64,000 bases of DNA from Arthrobacter bambusae (GCF_030812595.1 NZ_JAUSSZ010000006.1:1-64000), one strand, 5' to 3'; shown: positions 9,587 through 22,457, counted from the stretch's first letter. Program-made: numbers and translations. Notes: generated by a model from the letters alone, not told the origin.

Positions 9587-9911
9587 TCTGTTCTTTGCTC
9601 TGGTGTTCTCGCAGCGGCGGCGCCTGTCGAACCTGGCACCCCTGCATCCGGGCACGGGTGAACGTGCATTCGATCGGCGCATCCGATCCGCTTTGGCTCA
9701 ATGCATTCAATCGATGGCGCACTCGCCGCTGGTGGCCTCCAGATATCATACCGTGGCCTGTCCGACGCCACGGCACCCGGAACTTTCCCCTGTTTCCGAA
9801 AGTTCACCGGCACTTTGGCGTCGCGGTGATTCATAAAACGGAATTTGCGTCCATTTTTTGAGATTCCCACCGTTTCGCCCCGGGAACCGGGCTAAGCTGT
9901 CTGGAGATCAG

Positions 9912-9941
9912 TTCACGCAGGTTTTCGAGAAAGCGTATTCT
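9912..9941 (+). promoter_or_regulatory. Candidate tkt promoter in the ctaB-tkt gap
   Basis: TTCACG (9912-9917) and TATTCT (9936-9941) are 18 nt apart and about 95 nt before the tkt start. A second -10-like TAAGCT lies near 9892. The 448-nt divergent gap 9587-10034 otherwise shows no gene. Confidence 0.35.
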
Positions 9942-10034
9942 CAGACGTGCATGTCTGGATGATAGATCAACGTTTCAATGGTGAACGGCTGGTAAAACTT
10001 CGCAGCGGGCGCCATCCTGTGCCCAGCGCTTGCC

Positions 10035-12206
10035 ATGTCCGCATCACCAGCCGTCAGCACAGAGAGGGGCTCGGTTTACGTGCCACATTTGGAAGAGCAA
10101 GAACTGACTTGGACAAGCCTGGACCAGCGCGCCGTGGACACCGTCCGCGTTTTGGCCGCTGACGCCGTCGAGAAGGTCGGCAATGGTCACCCCGGCACGG
10201 CCATGAGCCTTGCACCGGCCGCATACCTTCTCTTCCAGAAGCTGATGCGCCACGACCCGAAGCACCCGGACTGGATCGGCCGCGACCGGTTCATCCTTTC
10301 CCCCGGGCACACCTCGCTGACCCTGTACATCCAGTTGTTCCTCTCCGGCTACGGCCTGGAACTGAAGGACCTTGAGGCCCTGCGCACCTGGGGATCGCTG
10401 ACCCCCGGCCACCCGGAGTACAAGCACACTGCCGGCGTCGAAATCACCACCGGTCCGCTGGGCCAGGGCCTGGCCTCCTCGGTAGGCTTCGCCTACTCCC
10501 AGCGCCGCCAGCGCGGCCTGTTCGACGCCGATGCCCCCGCCGGCGAGAGCCCGTTCGACCACACCATTTGGGTCATTGCCTCCGACGGCGACCTCCAGGA
10601 AGGCGTCACCTCCGAGGCATCTTCGCTGGCCGGGCACCAGGAACTGGGCAACCTCGTGGTGATCTACGACGAGAACCACATCTCCATCGAAGACGACACC
10701 GATGTGGCATTCACCGAAGACGTGCTGAAGCGCTACGAGGCCTACGGCTGGCACACCCAGCGGGTCGACTGGACCAAGACCGGCGAATATGTCGAAGACG
10801 TCCAGGAACTGTACGCCGCACTGCTCGCCGCCAAGGCCGAGACCTCCAAGCCGTCGATCATCTCGCTGCGCACTATCATCGGCTACCCGGCCCCCAAGAA
10901 GCAGAACACCGGCAAGATCCACGGTTCCGCCCTCGGCACCGAGGAAGTCGCGGCCCTCAAGGAAGTCCTGGGCTTTGACCCCGAGCGTTCCTTCCAGGTT
11001 GACGAGGACGTCCTTGCACATGCCCGTGCAGTCGTCGAACGCGGCGCAGCCGAGCGCAGCGAATGGCAGGCCTCCTTCGAAGCGTGGCAGACCGCCAACC
11101 CTGAGGGCGCGGCACTGCTTGAGCGCATCGAGGCCAAGAAGCTTCCTGTTGAGCTCGACGCCGCGCTGCCGGTGTTCGAAGCAGGCAAGGAAGTCTCCAC
11201 GCGTGCAGCGTCGGGCAAGGTCCTGAACGCGATCGGGCCGGTCCTTCCGGAACTGTGGGGCGGCTCCGCCGACCTCGCCGAGTCCAACAACACCACCATC
11301 GAAGGCTCGCCGTCGTTCATTCCGGCCTCGCGCTCCACAGGCGCCTGGAAGGGAAACCCGTACGGCAGGGTCCTGCACTTCGGTATCCGCGAGCACGCCG
11401 CCGCGTCGATCGTGAACGGCATCTCGCTGCACGGCCGGACCCGGGCGTTTTCCGGCACCTTCCTGATCTTCAGCGACTACCAGCGTCCTGCGATCCGGCT
11501 CGGCGCCCTCATGGGTGTGCCGTCGCTGTACGTCTGGACCCACGACTCCATCGGCCTGGGCGAAGACGGCCCCACCCACCAGCCGGTAGAACAGCTGTCC
11601 ACCCTGCGCGCCATCCCGGGCCTGGACGTTGTCCGCCCCGGCGACGCCAACGAGGTCTCCGCAGCATGGAAGACCATGCTCGAAAACCACGAGAACCCGG
11701 CCGGCATCGTACTGACCCGCCAGAACATCCCGACCTATGCACGCGGCGAGGGCGTCGCCGAGGGCGATACCTTCGGCTCCACCGCAGGCGTCGCAAAGGG
11801 CGGCTACGTCCTGGCAGAGGCTTCGAAGGACGGCGCCACGGTTCCGGCCGACGTGATCCTGATCGGCACCGGTTCCGAGGTGCAGCTCGCTGTGAACGCC
11901 CGCGAAGCGCTCCAGGCCGAAGGAATCGCCACCCGCGTTGTCTCCATGCCGTGCGTCGAGTGGTTCAACAAGCAGGACTCCGCGTACCGCGAGTCCGTAC
12001 TCCCGGCCGCCGTCAAGGCCCGCGTCTCGGTGGAAGCCGGCCTGGCGCTGGGTTGGAAGGACTTCGTCGGCGACGCAGGACGTTCCATCAGCCTCGAGCA
12101 CTTCGGCGCCTCGGCAGACTACAAGCGCCTCTTCAAGGAGTTCGGCATCACGGCAGAAGCAGTCGCCGCCGCCGCAAAGGACTCCCTCGCGGGTCTCAGT
12201 AGCTGA
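10035..12206 (+). CDS. tkt: Transketolase
   Basis: A 723-residue thiamine-diphosphate enzyme of the non-oxidative pentose phosphate pathway that moves two-carbon units between sugar phosphates. It shows GNGHPGTAMSLAP near the N-terminus, the ThDP motif beginning GDLQEGVTSEA and ending near YDENH, and GIREHA in the pyrimidine-binding domain. Full length. The ATG at 10035 is used; a later start near 10093 (at LEEQELTW) would match many relatives, so the first roughly 20 residues are uncertain. It begins the cluster tkt-tal-pgi-zwf-opcA-pgl. Confidence 0.97.
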   Translation: MSASPAVSTERGSVYVPHLEEQELTWTSLDQRAVDTVRVLAADAVEKVGNGHPGTAMSLAPAAYLLFQKLMRHDPKHPDWIGRDRFILSPGHTSLTLYIQLFLSGYGLELKDLEALRTWGSLTPGHPEYKHTAGVEITTGPLGQGLASSVGFAYSQRRQRGLFDADAPAGESPFDHTIWVIASDGDLQEGVTSEASSLAGHQELGNLVVIYDENHISIEDDTDVAFTEDVLKRYEAYGWHTQRVDWTKTGEYVEDVQELYAALLAAKAETSKPSIISLRTIIGYPAPKKQNTGKIHGSALGTEEVAALKEVLGFDPERSFQVDEDVLAHARAVVERGAAERSEWQASFEAWQTANPEGAALLERIEAKKLPVELDAALPVFEAGKEVSTRAASGKVLNAIGPVLPELWGGSADLAESNNTTIEGSPSFIPASRSTGAWKGNPYGRVLHFGIREHAAASIVNGISLHGRTRAFSGTFLIFSDYQRPAIRLGALMGVPSLYVWTHDSIGLGEDGPTHQPVEQLSTLRAIPGLDVVRPGDANEVSAAWKTMLENHENPAGIVLTRQNIPTYARGEGVAEGDTFGSTAGVAKGGYVLAEASKDGATVPADVILIGTGSEVQLAVNAREALQAEGIATRVVSMPCVEWFNKQDSAYRESVLPAAVKARVSVEAGLALGWKDFVGDAGRSISLEHFGASADYKRLFKEFGITAEAVAAAAKDSLAGLSS

Positions 12207-12263
12207 CAACGCGCCTGAGACGAATCCGACTGCAAGCAATAGATTTCCAAGGAGATTAAAGAA

Positions 12264-13382
12264 ATGACTACGACTCCCACTCAGCAGCTTTCCGACGCCG
12301 GCGTATCCATCTGGCTTGACGACCTTTCCCGCCAACGCCTTTCCAGCGGGGGCCTGCGCAAGCTCATCGAAGAGAAGAACGTCGTTGGTGTCACCACCAA
12401 CCCGTCCATCTTCCACGCCGCCATCACCGCCGGCAGCGACTACGACGCCGTCATCGCCGAAAAGGCCGCCCAGGGCGCATCCGTCGAAGAGACGGTCTTC
12501 GAGATCACCACCACCGACGTCGCGGATGCCTGCGACCTCTTCGCCCCGGTCGCAGCAGCGACCAAGGGTGTGGACGGCCGCGTCTCCATCGAGGTTGACC
12601 CCCGCCTGGCGTGGGACACCGAAGGAACCATCGCCGAGGCCAAGCACCTGTACAAGAAGGTCAACAAGGACAACGTCCACATCAAGATCCCGGCAACCCT
12701 TGAGGGCCTCGCCGCCATCACGGCAACCCTGGCCGAAGGCATCAGCGTCAACGTGACCCTGATCTTCTCCCTTGAGCGCTACCGGGCCGTCATCAACGCC
12801 TTCCAGTCCGGCCTTGAGCTGGCCAAGGAAAACGGCCACGACCTCTCCAAGATCCACTCGGTCGCCTCGTTCTTCGTCTCCCGCGTGGACACCGAGATCG
12901 ACAAGCGCCTGGACGCGATCGGCACCGACGAAGCCAAGGCCCTCAAGGGCAAGGCCGGCGTGGCCAACGCCCGCTTGGCCTACCAGGTCTACGAAGAGCT
13001 CTTCTCCACCGAGCGTTGGGCAGTCCTGGCCGAGGCCGGCGCGCTCCCGCAGCGCCCGCTGTGGGCTTCCACGGGCGTCAAGGACCCGTCCTACCCTGAC
13101 ACGCTTTACGTGACCGAACTGGTCGCCGCCGGCGTCGTCAACACCATGCCGGAAAAGACCCTCGACGCCACCTTCGACCACGCCGTGGTCACGGGCGACA
13201 CCATCTCCGGCACCTACGAGGAAGCAAACGGCGTCCTCAACGCTCTTGAGGGCCTCGGTATCTCCTACAACGACGTCGTCGCAATCCTCGAATCCGAAGG
13301 CTTGGACAAGTTCGTCGCCAGCTGGAAGGAACTTCTGGCCGACGTCGAAGGTGCCCTCGCCTCTGCACGGAAGGCTTCCTAA
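12264..13382 (+). CDS. tal: Transaldolase
   Basis: A 372-residue transaldolase of the long actinobacterial type that transfers dihydroxyacetone units in the non-oxidative pentose phosphate branch. The Schiff-base lysine is in [11 protein letters not shown], and the TTNPSIFH and [15 protein letters not shown] segments are family hallmarks. A strong AAGGAGAT ribosome site precedes the ATG at 12264. It lies 57 nt after tkt and 5 nt before pgi. Confidence 0.97.
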   Translation: MTTTPTQQLSDAGVSIWLDDLSRQRLSSGGLRKLIEEKNVVGVTTNPSIFHAAITAGSDYDAVIAEKAAQGASVEETVFEITTTDVADACDLFAPVAAATKGVDGRVSIEVDPRLAWDTEGTIAEAKHLYKKVNKDNVHIKIPATLEGLAAITATLAEGISVNVTLIFSLERYRAVINAFQSGLELAKENGHDLSKIHSVASFFVSRVDTEIDKRLDAIGTDEAKALKGKAGVANARLAYQVYEELFSTERWAVLAEAGALPQRPLWASTGVKDPSYPDTLYVTELVAAGVVNTMPEKTLDATFDHAVVTGDTISGTYEEANGVLNALEGLGISYNDVVAILESEGLDKFVASWKELLADVEGALASARKAS

Positions 13383-13387
13383 CCCAC

Positions 13388-15019
13388 ATGAGCACTCTCA
13401 GCTACGACGCCAGCGGTGCTGCGCAGCAGGCCATTGAGCAGCACATCCCGGCACTTGTCGAGGACCGTATTGCCACCAGGATTTTCGCGAAGGACCACAC
13501 CTTGTGGGGTCCGGATGCCGAATCCGAGGCCGCGATCCGTCTCGGATGGGTGGAAGCGGCAACGGTTTCCCAGCCTTTGGTCGGGGAGATCCTGGAACTC
13601 CGGGACGCTCTCCGCGCCGAAGGTGTCTCCCGCATTGTGCTGTGTGGCATGGGCGGCTCTTCGCTCGCTCCCGAGGTCATTGCCGGTACCGCTGGCGTCG
13701 AGCTGACCGTGCTGGACAGCACCGACCCCGAACAGGTCGGTGCTGCCCTCGCGGACCGCCTGGCCGAGACCGCGATCGTGGTCTCGTCCAAGTCGGGGTC
13801 CACCGTGGAGACCGACTCGCAGCGACGGGTATTCGAGCAGGCCTTCACTGAGGCCGGCATCGATGCCAAGAGCCGCATTGTCATCGTGACCGATCCCGGT
13901 TCCCCGTTGGACAAGGCGTCCCGTGAAGCCGGCTACCGTGCCGTCTTCAACGCCGACCCGAACGTCGGCGGCCGTTTTTCGGCGCTGACGGCTTTCGGGT
14001 TGGTCCCCAGCGGCCTCGCCGGAGTCGACATCCAGGCATTCCTGGATGAGGCCGAGGAAGCTGCGGAGATCCTCAACGAAGACTCACCCGAAAACATCGC
14101 GCTCCGGCTCGGCGCCGCACTTGGCGGCACGAGCCCGCTGCGCAACAAGATCGTCATCGTCGAGGACGGTTCCGGCATCGTCGGCTTCGCCGATTGGGCC
14201 GAACAGCTCATTGCCGAGTCCACCGGCAAGCTCGGCACGGGCCTCCTGCCGGTAGTTGCAGGTCCTTCCGCACCCGAAGTCAGCAGCGGTGCGCAAGACG
14301 TCCTGGTGATCCGCCTCGTCGGGGCCGAGGCCGACGTCGAGCTCGGCGAAAACGAAGCGGCCATCGCCGGTGGCCTCCCCACCCAGATGTTTGTCTGGGA
14401 GTTCGCCACCGCCGTCGCAGGGCGCCTCCTGGGCATCAACCCCTTCGACCAGCCCGACGTCGAAGCGGCCAAGGTTGCCGCGCGCGGCCTCCTTGACGCT
14501 CGTCCCGAGCCGACCCCGGCGAACTTCGTCGACGGCGCGATCGAGGTCCGCGGGGGCGCGTGGCTGGGAGACGCGGCAACGGCCGCCGACGCCGTTCAGG
14601 CGCTCCTCGGTGAACTCGGCACGGATGGCTACCTGAGCGTCCAAGCCTATTTCGACCGGATCGCCTTCGCGCAGCTGGAAGGCATCCGCGACGAACTTGC
14701 CGCTATCAGTGGCCGTCCGGTCACTTTCGGCTGGGGTCCGCGCTTCCTGCACTCCACGGGACAATTCCACAAGGGCGGACCGGCCATCGGTTCGTTCCTG
14801 CAGGTTACGGCTGCCGCGACCGGCGACATCGCAATCCCGGAACGGCCGTTCACTTTTGGTCAGCTGATTGCCGCCCAGGCGGCCGGAGATGCCCAGGTTC
14901 TGGAGGACCACGGCCGTCCGGTCCTGCGGCTGCACCTCACGGATCGAGGAGCCGGCGTTGCCCAGCTCCAGGAAATCGTCGCCGCATTGGCCGACCAGGC
15001 CAGCGCGCTCGAAAGCTAA
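13388..15019 (+). CDS. pgi: Glucose-6-phosphate isomerase
   Basis: A 543-residue isomerase that interconverts glucose 6-phosphate and fructose 6-phosphate. Two SIS-type sugar-phosphate domains are visible: CGMGGSSLAPEV and SSKSGSTVETDS near the N-terminus. The sequence belongs to the divergent actinobacterial Pgi group often placed next to tal and zwf, which lacks the classical PROSITE signature. The ATG at 13388 is 5 nt after the tal stop, so the two are probably co-translated. Confidence 0.93.
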   Translation: MSTLSYDASGAAQQAIEQHIPALVEDRIATRIFAKDHTLWGPDAESEAAIRLGWVEAATVSQPLVGEILELRDALRAEGVSRIVLCGMGGSSLAPEVIAGTAGVELTVLDSTDPEQVGAALADRLAETAIVVSSKSGSTVETDSQRRVFEQAFTEAGIDAKSRIVIVTDPGSPLDKASREAGYRAVFNADPNVGGRFSALTAFGLVPSGLAGVDIQAFLDEAEEAAEILNEDSPENIALRLGAALGGTSPLRNKIVIVEDGSGIVGFADWAEQLIAESTGKLGTGLLPVVAGPSAPEVSSGAQDVLVIRLVGAEADVELGENEAAIAGGLPTQMFVWEFATAVAGRLLGINPFDQPDVEAAKVAARGLLDARPEPTPANFVDGAIEVRGGAWLGDAATAADAVQALLGELGTDGYLSVQAYFDRIAFAQLEGIRDELAAISGRPVTFGWGPRFLHSTGQFHKGGPAIGSFLQVTAAATGDIAIPERPFTFGQLIAAQAAGDAQVLEDHGRPVLRLHLTDRGAGVAQLQEIVAALADQASALES

Positions 15020-15034
15020 GGCACAAACGCAAAC

Positions 15035-16596
<1,562 letters not shown>

Positions 16597-16600
<4 letters not shown>

Positions 16601-17520
16601 TCGTAGATCTTCCCAACACCACCACCTCCAAAATCTCGAAGAAGCTCACGTCCCTGCGTGAGCAGGGAGGCGTGATCGCCCTCGGACGGGTTCTGACCCT
16701 TGTGGTCGTCACCAAGTCCGGCCTCGAGGAAGAAGCCATTGAGGCAGCCAATGAGGCCAGCCGGGAACACCCTTGCCGCATCATCGTCCTCGCGGACGCC
16801 GGCAGCGAGGCGCCGACCCACCTCGACGCCCAGATCCGGGTGGGCGGGGACGCCGGAGCATCTGAGGTCATCGTTCTGCGCGGCTACGGTGAACTCGCGA
16901 CGGAGAGCGAATCCCTCGTTGCGGCACTGCTCCTGCCCGACGCGCCAATCGTGGCCTGGTGGCCGCACGGAGCCCCCGAGAACGCTTGCGAGACCTCGAT
17001 CGGAAGCATCGCGCACCGCCGTATCACGGATTCCGCCAACGAGGCCGACCCTGCTGCGGCACTCGCCCGGATCCGGGAAACCTACCGGGCCGGCGACACC
17101 GACCTCGCCTGGACACGCCTGACCAAGTGGCGCCTGCAGCTCGCGGCAGCACTGGACCAGGTAGACGAATCACCCGTCACGGCCATCGTCGTCGAGGGTG
17201 CTTCGGACTCGCCCAGCACCCTGTTATTGGCCGCATGGCTCGCGCTGGACCTCGACGCTCCCGTGCAGATTGTCGCCGACCCGGCAGGGACAGGCATCCG
17301 CAGGGTACTGCTGAGCCGCGCCACCGGCGACGTCCAACTGTTCCGTCCTGGCCTCACCGTTGCGGAACTGACCCAGCCGGGCCAGCCTGCCCAGCGGATT
17401 TCACTGCCGCGCCGGAGCCTGCGGGATTGCCTTGCCGAAGAATTGCGTCGCCTGGATCCGGACGATGTCTTCGGAGAAGTGATTACTATGGGACTGCCCC
17501 GAACCAATAGCAAGGAGTGA
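16597..17520 (+). CDS. opcA: Glucose-6-phosphate dehydrogenase assembly protein OpcA
   Basis: A 307-residue OpcA homologue that promotes oligomerisation and activation of Zwf. The family pattern includes the SLREQ/ALGRVLTLVVV N-terminus and WPHGAPEN. The ATG at 16597 overlaps the zwf stop and is preceded by GGAGAAGG at 16587-16594, which settles the start against a much longer open frame. It is followed immediately by pgl. Confidence 0.95.
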
Positions 17521-17528
17521 CCGTCCCA

Positions 17529-18347
17529 GTGAGCGCTGACCCCAGAGTAAGCATCCATCCCGACTCCGCCGTCCTTATGGCCGCGATCGCAGCAAGGCTC
17601 ATCACGAAGCTGGTGGACGTCCAGGACAAGCACGGCGAAGCTACGGTGGTCCTCACTGGCGGAACCGTAGGCATCGGCACCCTGAAAGCGGTTGCCGACT
17701 CGCCCGCGGCCCCGGCCGTGGACTGGTCCCGGGTGAACTTCTGGTGGGGTGACGAGCGCTTCGTTAGCAAAGACAACCCCGACCGCAACACGGTGCAAGC
17801 GCGCGAGGCACTGCTTTCCAGCCTGCCGGTGGACCCGGCCCGCGTTCATGAACCGGGATCTTCGGACGAGTTCGCCACCGCGGAGGAGGCGGCCGCGGAC
17901 TACGCGGCCCGGCTTAAGGCCGCAGCCGTTGCCGAGCACGCCGCCGACACTTCGGACAGGCGACCCGAGGAGGCCGCCGAGTTGCCTCGTTTCGACATCC
18001 TGCTGCTCGGTGTGGGTCCGGATGCGCACATTGCATCGCTCTTTCCCGAGCAGGCCGGTATCCGTGTGAAGGACCGTACGGTCGTGGGGGTCGAGAACTC
18101 CCCCAAGCCGCCGCCGTCGAGGATTTCGCTGACCTTGCCCGCCATCAACTCCGCTGAGGAAATCTGGATGGTTGTGGCAGGCGAGGACAAGGCCGGGGCA
18201 GTGGGACTCGCCCTTGCCGGGGCCAACCCGGTCCAGGTTCCCGCCGCCGGTCCCAGCGGCCGTTCGAGGACCCTGTGGCTCATCGACGAGAATGCAGCCT
18301 CACGTGTCCCCCAGCAGCTCGTCCGCAAGGACCCCGCGGGCGCGTAG
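17529..18347 (+). CDS. pgl: 6-Phosphogluconolactonase
   Basis: A 272-residue enzyme that hydrolyses 6-phosphogluconolactone after Zwf. It shows the sugar-isomerase-like fold motifs LTGGTVGIGTLKA, WWGDERFV and LLGVGPDAHIASLFP. GTG at 17529 is preferred because AAGGAG ends 11 nt upstream; an in-frame GTG at 17517 overlaps the opcA stop. The last 48 nt overlap the end of rbpA on the other strand. It ends the tkt cluster; no gnd is present here. Confidence 0.95.
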   Translation: MSADPRVSIHPDSAVLMAAIAARLITKLVDVQDKHGEATVVLTGGTVGIGTLKAVADSPAAPAVDWSRVNFWWGDERFVSKDNPDRNTVQAREALLSSLPVDPARVHEPGSSDEFATAEEAAADYAARLKAAAVAEHAADTSDRRPEEAAELPRFDILLLGVGPDAHIASLFPEQAGIRVKDRTVVGVENSPKPPPSRISLTLPAINSAEEIWMVVAGEDKAGAVGLALAGANPVQVPAAGPSGRSRTLWLIDENAASRVPQQLVRKDPAGA

Positions 18348-18695
18348 CCGCTTGAGCGCTCCAGCCAGGACCACTTCCGCGTCCTGGCTGGAGCGTCTTT
18401 CTTTAACGTAGTCCAGGTGGCTCTTGAAGACTTCTTCGTCCGCACGTTCCATCGTGGCCTCGCCCTGTTCGCGGACGGCAACCAGGCCGCATTTCGGGCA
18501 GTCCCATCGGATCGGGATTTGATCTTCCGGGAGCTTAACGAAAACAAGCCGCGTTTCGTGTCCCTTGGCGCACCAATAGGGAACACAAATACGCGGCAAG
18601 CTTTCACCGGCTGCAGATTCGGTCTGGTTTCCCGGGGCCGATCCGACTGTCACGCCGGCCCGTGTGCCCCGGAATCCTGAAGTACCATGAACCAT
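18300..18695 (-). CDS. rbpA: RNA polymerase-binding protein RbpA
   Basis: A 131-residue actinobacterial RNA polymerase/sigma-A binding protein that stabilises the open complex. The core has CVPYWCAKGHETRL and WDCPKCG, a zinc-binding-like Cys/His set found in many RbpA proteins. The ATG at 18695 gives the usual MVHGTSGFRGTR N-terminus. Its 3' end overlaps pgl by 48 nt in convergent orientation and also contains the pgl terminator in antisense (see 18357-18404). Confidence 0.92.
   Translation of the reverse strand: MVHGTSGFRGTRAGVTVGSAPGNQTESAAGESLPRICVPYWCAKGHETRLVFVKLPEDQIPIRWDCPKCGLVAVREQGEATMERADEEVFKSHLDYVKERRSSQDAEVVLAGALKRLRARGVLADELLGDT
18357..18404 (+). terminator. Rho-independent terminator of the tkt-pgl cluster, inside rbpA antisense
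   Basis: A perfect 15-bp stem (18357-18371 with 18381-18395) has a 9-nt loop and is followed by TCTTTCTTT. It starts 9 nt after the pgl stop. The whole element lies within the rbpA coding region on the opposite strand. Confidence 0.85.
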
Positions 18696-18801
18696 CGTCG
18701 ATCCCCCTGAGAGTTCGGCTGCATGGCGCTGAAGGCCACGCACCCCATTCTAGTGAGCGGATCCGCCCAGCGCGAGGATCCGACAGCGGCGATGTGCACT
18801 C

Positions 18802-18822
18802 CGGGCGGGCAGGCTCCGCCCG
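18802..18822 (-). terminator. Hairpin downstream of secG
   Basis: CGGGCGG (18802-18808) pairs with CCGCCCG (18816-18822) about 20 nt after the secG stop. There is no U tract, so the call is tentative. Confidence 0.35.
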
Positions 18823-18840
18823 AAACGCAAAGGCGGGACT

Positions 18841-19098
18841 TTAGTGGTCTCCGCCGGCTGTGAAGCGCATGATGAGGCCGAGTCCGATGATCACGACGCC
18901 CCAAGTGCAGCCCAAGACGATGGTGAAGCGGTTGAGGTTTCGCTCTGCGACACCTGAAGAACTCAATCCTGAGCTCATTCCGCCGCCGAACATATCGGAC
19001 AATCCGCCACCACGCCCCTTGTGGAGGAGGATGAGCAGTGTCAGCAGAAGGCTGGTGATGCCCAGCAGGATCTGCAGAATGACTTGAAGAACGTCCAC
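18841..19098 (-). CDS. secG: Preprotein translocase subunit SecG
   Basis: An 85-residue membrane protein with two hydrophobic helices (about residues 3-22 and 56-76) separated by a GRGGGLSDMFGGG loop, the SecG hallmark. It assists SecYE-mediated export. It sits 47 nt after tpiA at the end of the gap-pgk-tpiA run, the usual actinobacterial location. Confidence 0.95.
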   Translation of the reverse strand: MDVLQVILQILLGITSLLLTLLILLHKGRGGGLSDMFGGGMSSGLSSSGVAERNLNRFTIVLGCTWGVVIIGLGLIMRFTAGGDH

Positions 19099-19145
19099 GA
19101 CGGCCTTTCAGAAGAACGGATAACGGGAGCGGAACCTAAACCGGA

Positions 19146-19961
19146 CTAAGCCGCGCTGAGGTGGCTCTCGAACCTGACAATGTTAGCAAACTCGGCGGGG
19201 TCCAGGCTCGCGCCACCCACCAGCAGTCCGTCGACGTCGTTTTCGGCCATGATCGCCGCCGCGTTGTTGGCCTTGACCGAGCCGCCGTAGAGGAGGCGGG
19301 TCTTGGCTGCCACAGCCTCGTCGAACAAGGATGCAAGCTCTGAACGGATCGCGGCGCACATCTCCTGTGCGTCTTCGGGACCTGCCACTTCGCCCGTCCC
19401 GATGGCCCAGACCGGCTCGTAGGCGACAACCAGTTCGCCTGCCTGGTCCGCAGAAAGGCCTTCGACGCCGGCGCGCAGCTGGGCCAGCGTGTGCTCCACG
19501 TGGTTGCCGGCCTGGCGGACCTCGAGGCCCTCTCCGACGCACAGCACCGGCGTGAGCTCGTGCCGGAAAGCCGCCTTGACCTTCGCGTTGAGGAGCTGGT
19601 CGTCCTCGTTGTGGATGGTGCGGCGTTCGCTGTGTCCCACCAGGACATAGGTGCAACCGAGCTTGTTGAGGAACTGGCCGGAGATATCCCCGGTGTACGC
19701 TCCGGAGTCGAACTGCGAAAGGTCTTGTCCGCCGTAGACGACCTCCAACTCGTCACCCTGAACGAGGGTCTGCACACCGCGCAGGTCGGTGAACGGCGGG
19801 AAGACCGAAACCTCGACCCGGCTGTAGTCGTGCTTGGCGTCAGACAGCGTCCAAGCCAGCTTCTGCAGCAGGGTGATGCCTTGGACGTGGTCCATGTTCA
19901 TCTTCCAGTTGCCGGCAATGAAGGGCTTGCGGACGAAGTTTCCGTTGGCAGAAGTTGTCAC
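19146..19961 (-). CDS. tpiA: Triose-phosphate isomerase
   Basis: A 271-residue glycolytic enzyme interconverting dihydroxyacetone phosphate and glyceraldehyde 3-phosphate. Active-site elements AGNWKMN (Lys), LVGHSERR (His) and [11 protein letters not shown] (Glu) are intact. GTG start at 19961. It follows pgk with an 82-nt gap containing a long hairpin. Confidence 0.98.
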   Translation of the reverse strand: MTTSANGNFVRKPFIAGNWKMNMDHVQGITLLQKLAWTLSDAKHDYSRVEVSVFPPFTDLRGVQTLVQGDELEVVYGGQDLSQFDSGAYTGDISGQFLNKLGCTYVLVGHSERRTIHNEDDQLLNAKVKAAFRHELTPVLCVGEGLEVRQAGNHVEHTLAQLRAGVEGLSADQAGELVVAYEPVWAIGTGEVAGPEDAQEMCAAIRSELASLFDEAVAAKTRLLYGGSVKANNAAAIMAENDVDGLLVGGASLDPAEFANIVRFESHLSAA

Positions 19962-19992
19962 GAGTGCTCCAAAGATGCGTTGAGAGAGGGAA

Positions 19993-20034
19993 GCCGGCGG
20001 GACGCATGCCTTCCAGGCAGGGCGTCCCGCCGGC
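19993..20034 (-). other. Long hairpin between pgk and tpiA
   Basis: Perfect 13-nt arms (19993-20005 and 20022-20034) enclose a 16-nt loop that itself contains TGCC/GGCA pairing. It lies in the short pgk-tpiA spacer with no U tract, so it may be an mRNA processing or stabilising element or a partial attenuator. Confidence 0.6.
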
Positions 20035-20043
20035 CGTGTGGCC

Positions 20044-21270
20044 TTAGCGGTCCAGAACGCTCAGGCCAGGAAGGTCCTTGCCTTCAAGGTATTCCAGGCT
20101 GGCGCCGCCGCCGGTGGAAATGTGGCCGAACTGGGAGTCCTCAAAGCCGAGGGTCCGAACGGCTGCCGCGGAGTCGCCGCCGCCCACCACGGTGAACGCC
20201 GGCGTCTCGGTCAAAGCCTGGGCAATGGCACGGGTACCGCCGGAGAAGGCTTCGAATTCAAAGACGCCCATCGGGCCGTTCCAGAACACGGTCTTGGCTG
20301 CCTTGATCTGCTCCGCAAAAGCCGCTGCCGATACCGGTCCGATGTCCAGGCCAATGCCCGAGGCACCAAATGAGCTGTCTTCGATGGCGTCCGCGGCGAC
20401 CACTTCGTGTTCGGCGTCGGCGGCGAAGCGGCTGGCCACCACCACGTCGGTGGGAATGACGAAGGCGGTACCGGCATCGGAGGCACGCTTGAGGTAGTCC
20501 TGGACGACGGAGATTTGATCAGCTTCGAGCAAGCTGCCCGCGACCTTGTGGCCAACCGCGGCAAGGAATGTAAAGAGCATTCCGCCACCGACGAGGATGG
20601 TGTCGGCCTTGCCCAGGAGGTTGTCGATCACAGCGAGCTTGTCAGAGACCTTGGAGCCGCCGAGAACGACGACGTACGGGCGCTGGGTATCCGTGGTGAG
20701 TTTGCGCAGGACCTCCACCTCGGTGCGCACGAGGTCCCCCTGGTAGGAAGGAAGTTTGGTGGCCACGTCGTAAACGCTGGCGTGCTTGCGGTGGACAGCG
20801 CCGAAGGCGTCATCCACGTATGCACCGTTGTCACCGGTCAGCGCTACGAGCTCATCCGCGAAGGCGCCCCGCTCGGCGTCGTCCTTGCTGGTCTCGCGGG
20901 CGTCGAAGCGGACGTTCTCCAGGACCAGGACGTCTCCTTCGCCCAAGGACCTGGCCAGCTCCTTGGCGGACTCCCCTACGGTGTCTTCCGCGAGCTGGAC
21001 TTTGAATGGCGCGAGCTCCGCAAGCCGCGCTACTGCGGGCTTGAGCGAGTACTTTGCCTCGGGAGCGCCCTTGGGGCGTCCCAGGTGGGCCGTGACGAGC
21101 ACGCGGGCACCGGCGTCCGAGAGCTTTTCGATGACCGGGAGGGAGGCCTTGATGCGGCCGTCATCGGTCACTGTAGAGCCGTCGAGCGGCACATTCAGGT
21201 CACTTCTGACAAGAATGTACCGCCCGCGGACACCTTCAGCGATCAGTTCGTTGAGGGTGTGAAATGTCAT
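20044..21270 (-). CDS. pgk: Phosphoglycerate kinase
   Basis: A 408-residue kinase that makes ATP from 1,3-bisphosphoglycerate. The N-terminal substrate motif [17 protein letters not shown], and the C-terminal nucleotide-binding GGGDSAAA are clear. It starts 9 nt after the gap stop, consistent with a gap-pgk-tpiA operon. Confidence 0.98.
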   Translation of the reverse strand: MTFHTLNELIAEGVRGRYILVRSDLNVPLDGSTVTDDGRIKASLPVIEKLSDAGARVLVTAHLGRPKGAPEAKYSLKPAVARLAELAPFKVQLAEDTVGESAKELARSLGEGDVLVLENVRFDARETSKDDAERGAFADELVALTGDNGAYVDDAFGAVHRKHASVYDVATKLPSYQGDLVRTEVEVLRKLTTDTQRPYVVVLGGSKVSDKLAVIDNLLGKADTILVGGGMLFTFLAAVGHKVAGSLLEADQISVVQDYLKRASDAGTAFVIPTDVVVASRFAADAEHEVVAADAIEDSSFGASGIGLDIGPVSAAAFAEQIKAAKTVFWNGPMGVFEFEAFSGGTRAIAQALTETPAFTVVGGGDSAAAVRTLGFEDSQFGHISTGGGASLEYLEGKDLPGLSVLDR

Positions 21271-21279
21271 GTGTCTACC

Positions 21280-22293
<1,014 letters not shown>

Positions 22294-22381
22294 TCAGTCT
22301 CCTTGGTGCTCTTGCAAGCACACCTAGTGAGTCGGATCTTGATTCCAACTAACAATTCCCGCACATCATTGGGCAGAAGTG

Positions 22382-22387
22382 ATTATC
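22382..22387 (-). promoter_or_regulatory. Candidate -10 box for gap
   Basis: GATAAT on the minus strand lies about 92 nt before the gap GTG, in the 285-nt gap after sodA. No convincing -35 partner is visible. Confidence 0.35.
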
Positions 22388-22457
22388 AGATCGGAGGGCG
22401 ACCAGCCACGTTGCTGAAGGCTAACCGCCTTCCGTGACCCATCTTACGTTTAACTAC

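Noticed and set aside
10044..13181. A 1045-codon open frame on the minus strand, antisense to tkt and tal
   Set aside because: It mirrors two clear, complete enzyme genes on the plus strand. Such long antisense frames arise from strong G/C third-position bias. The translation matches no family.
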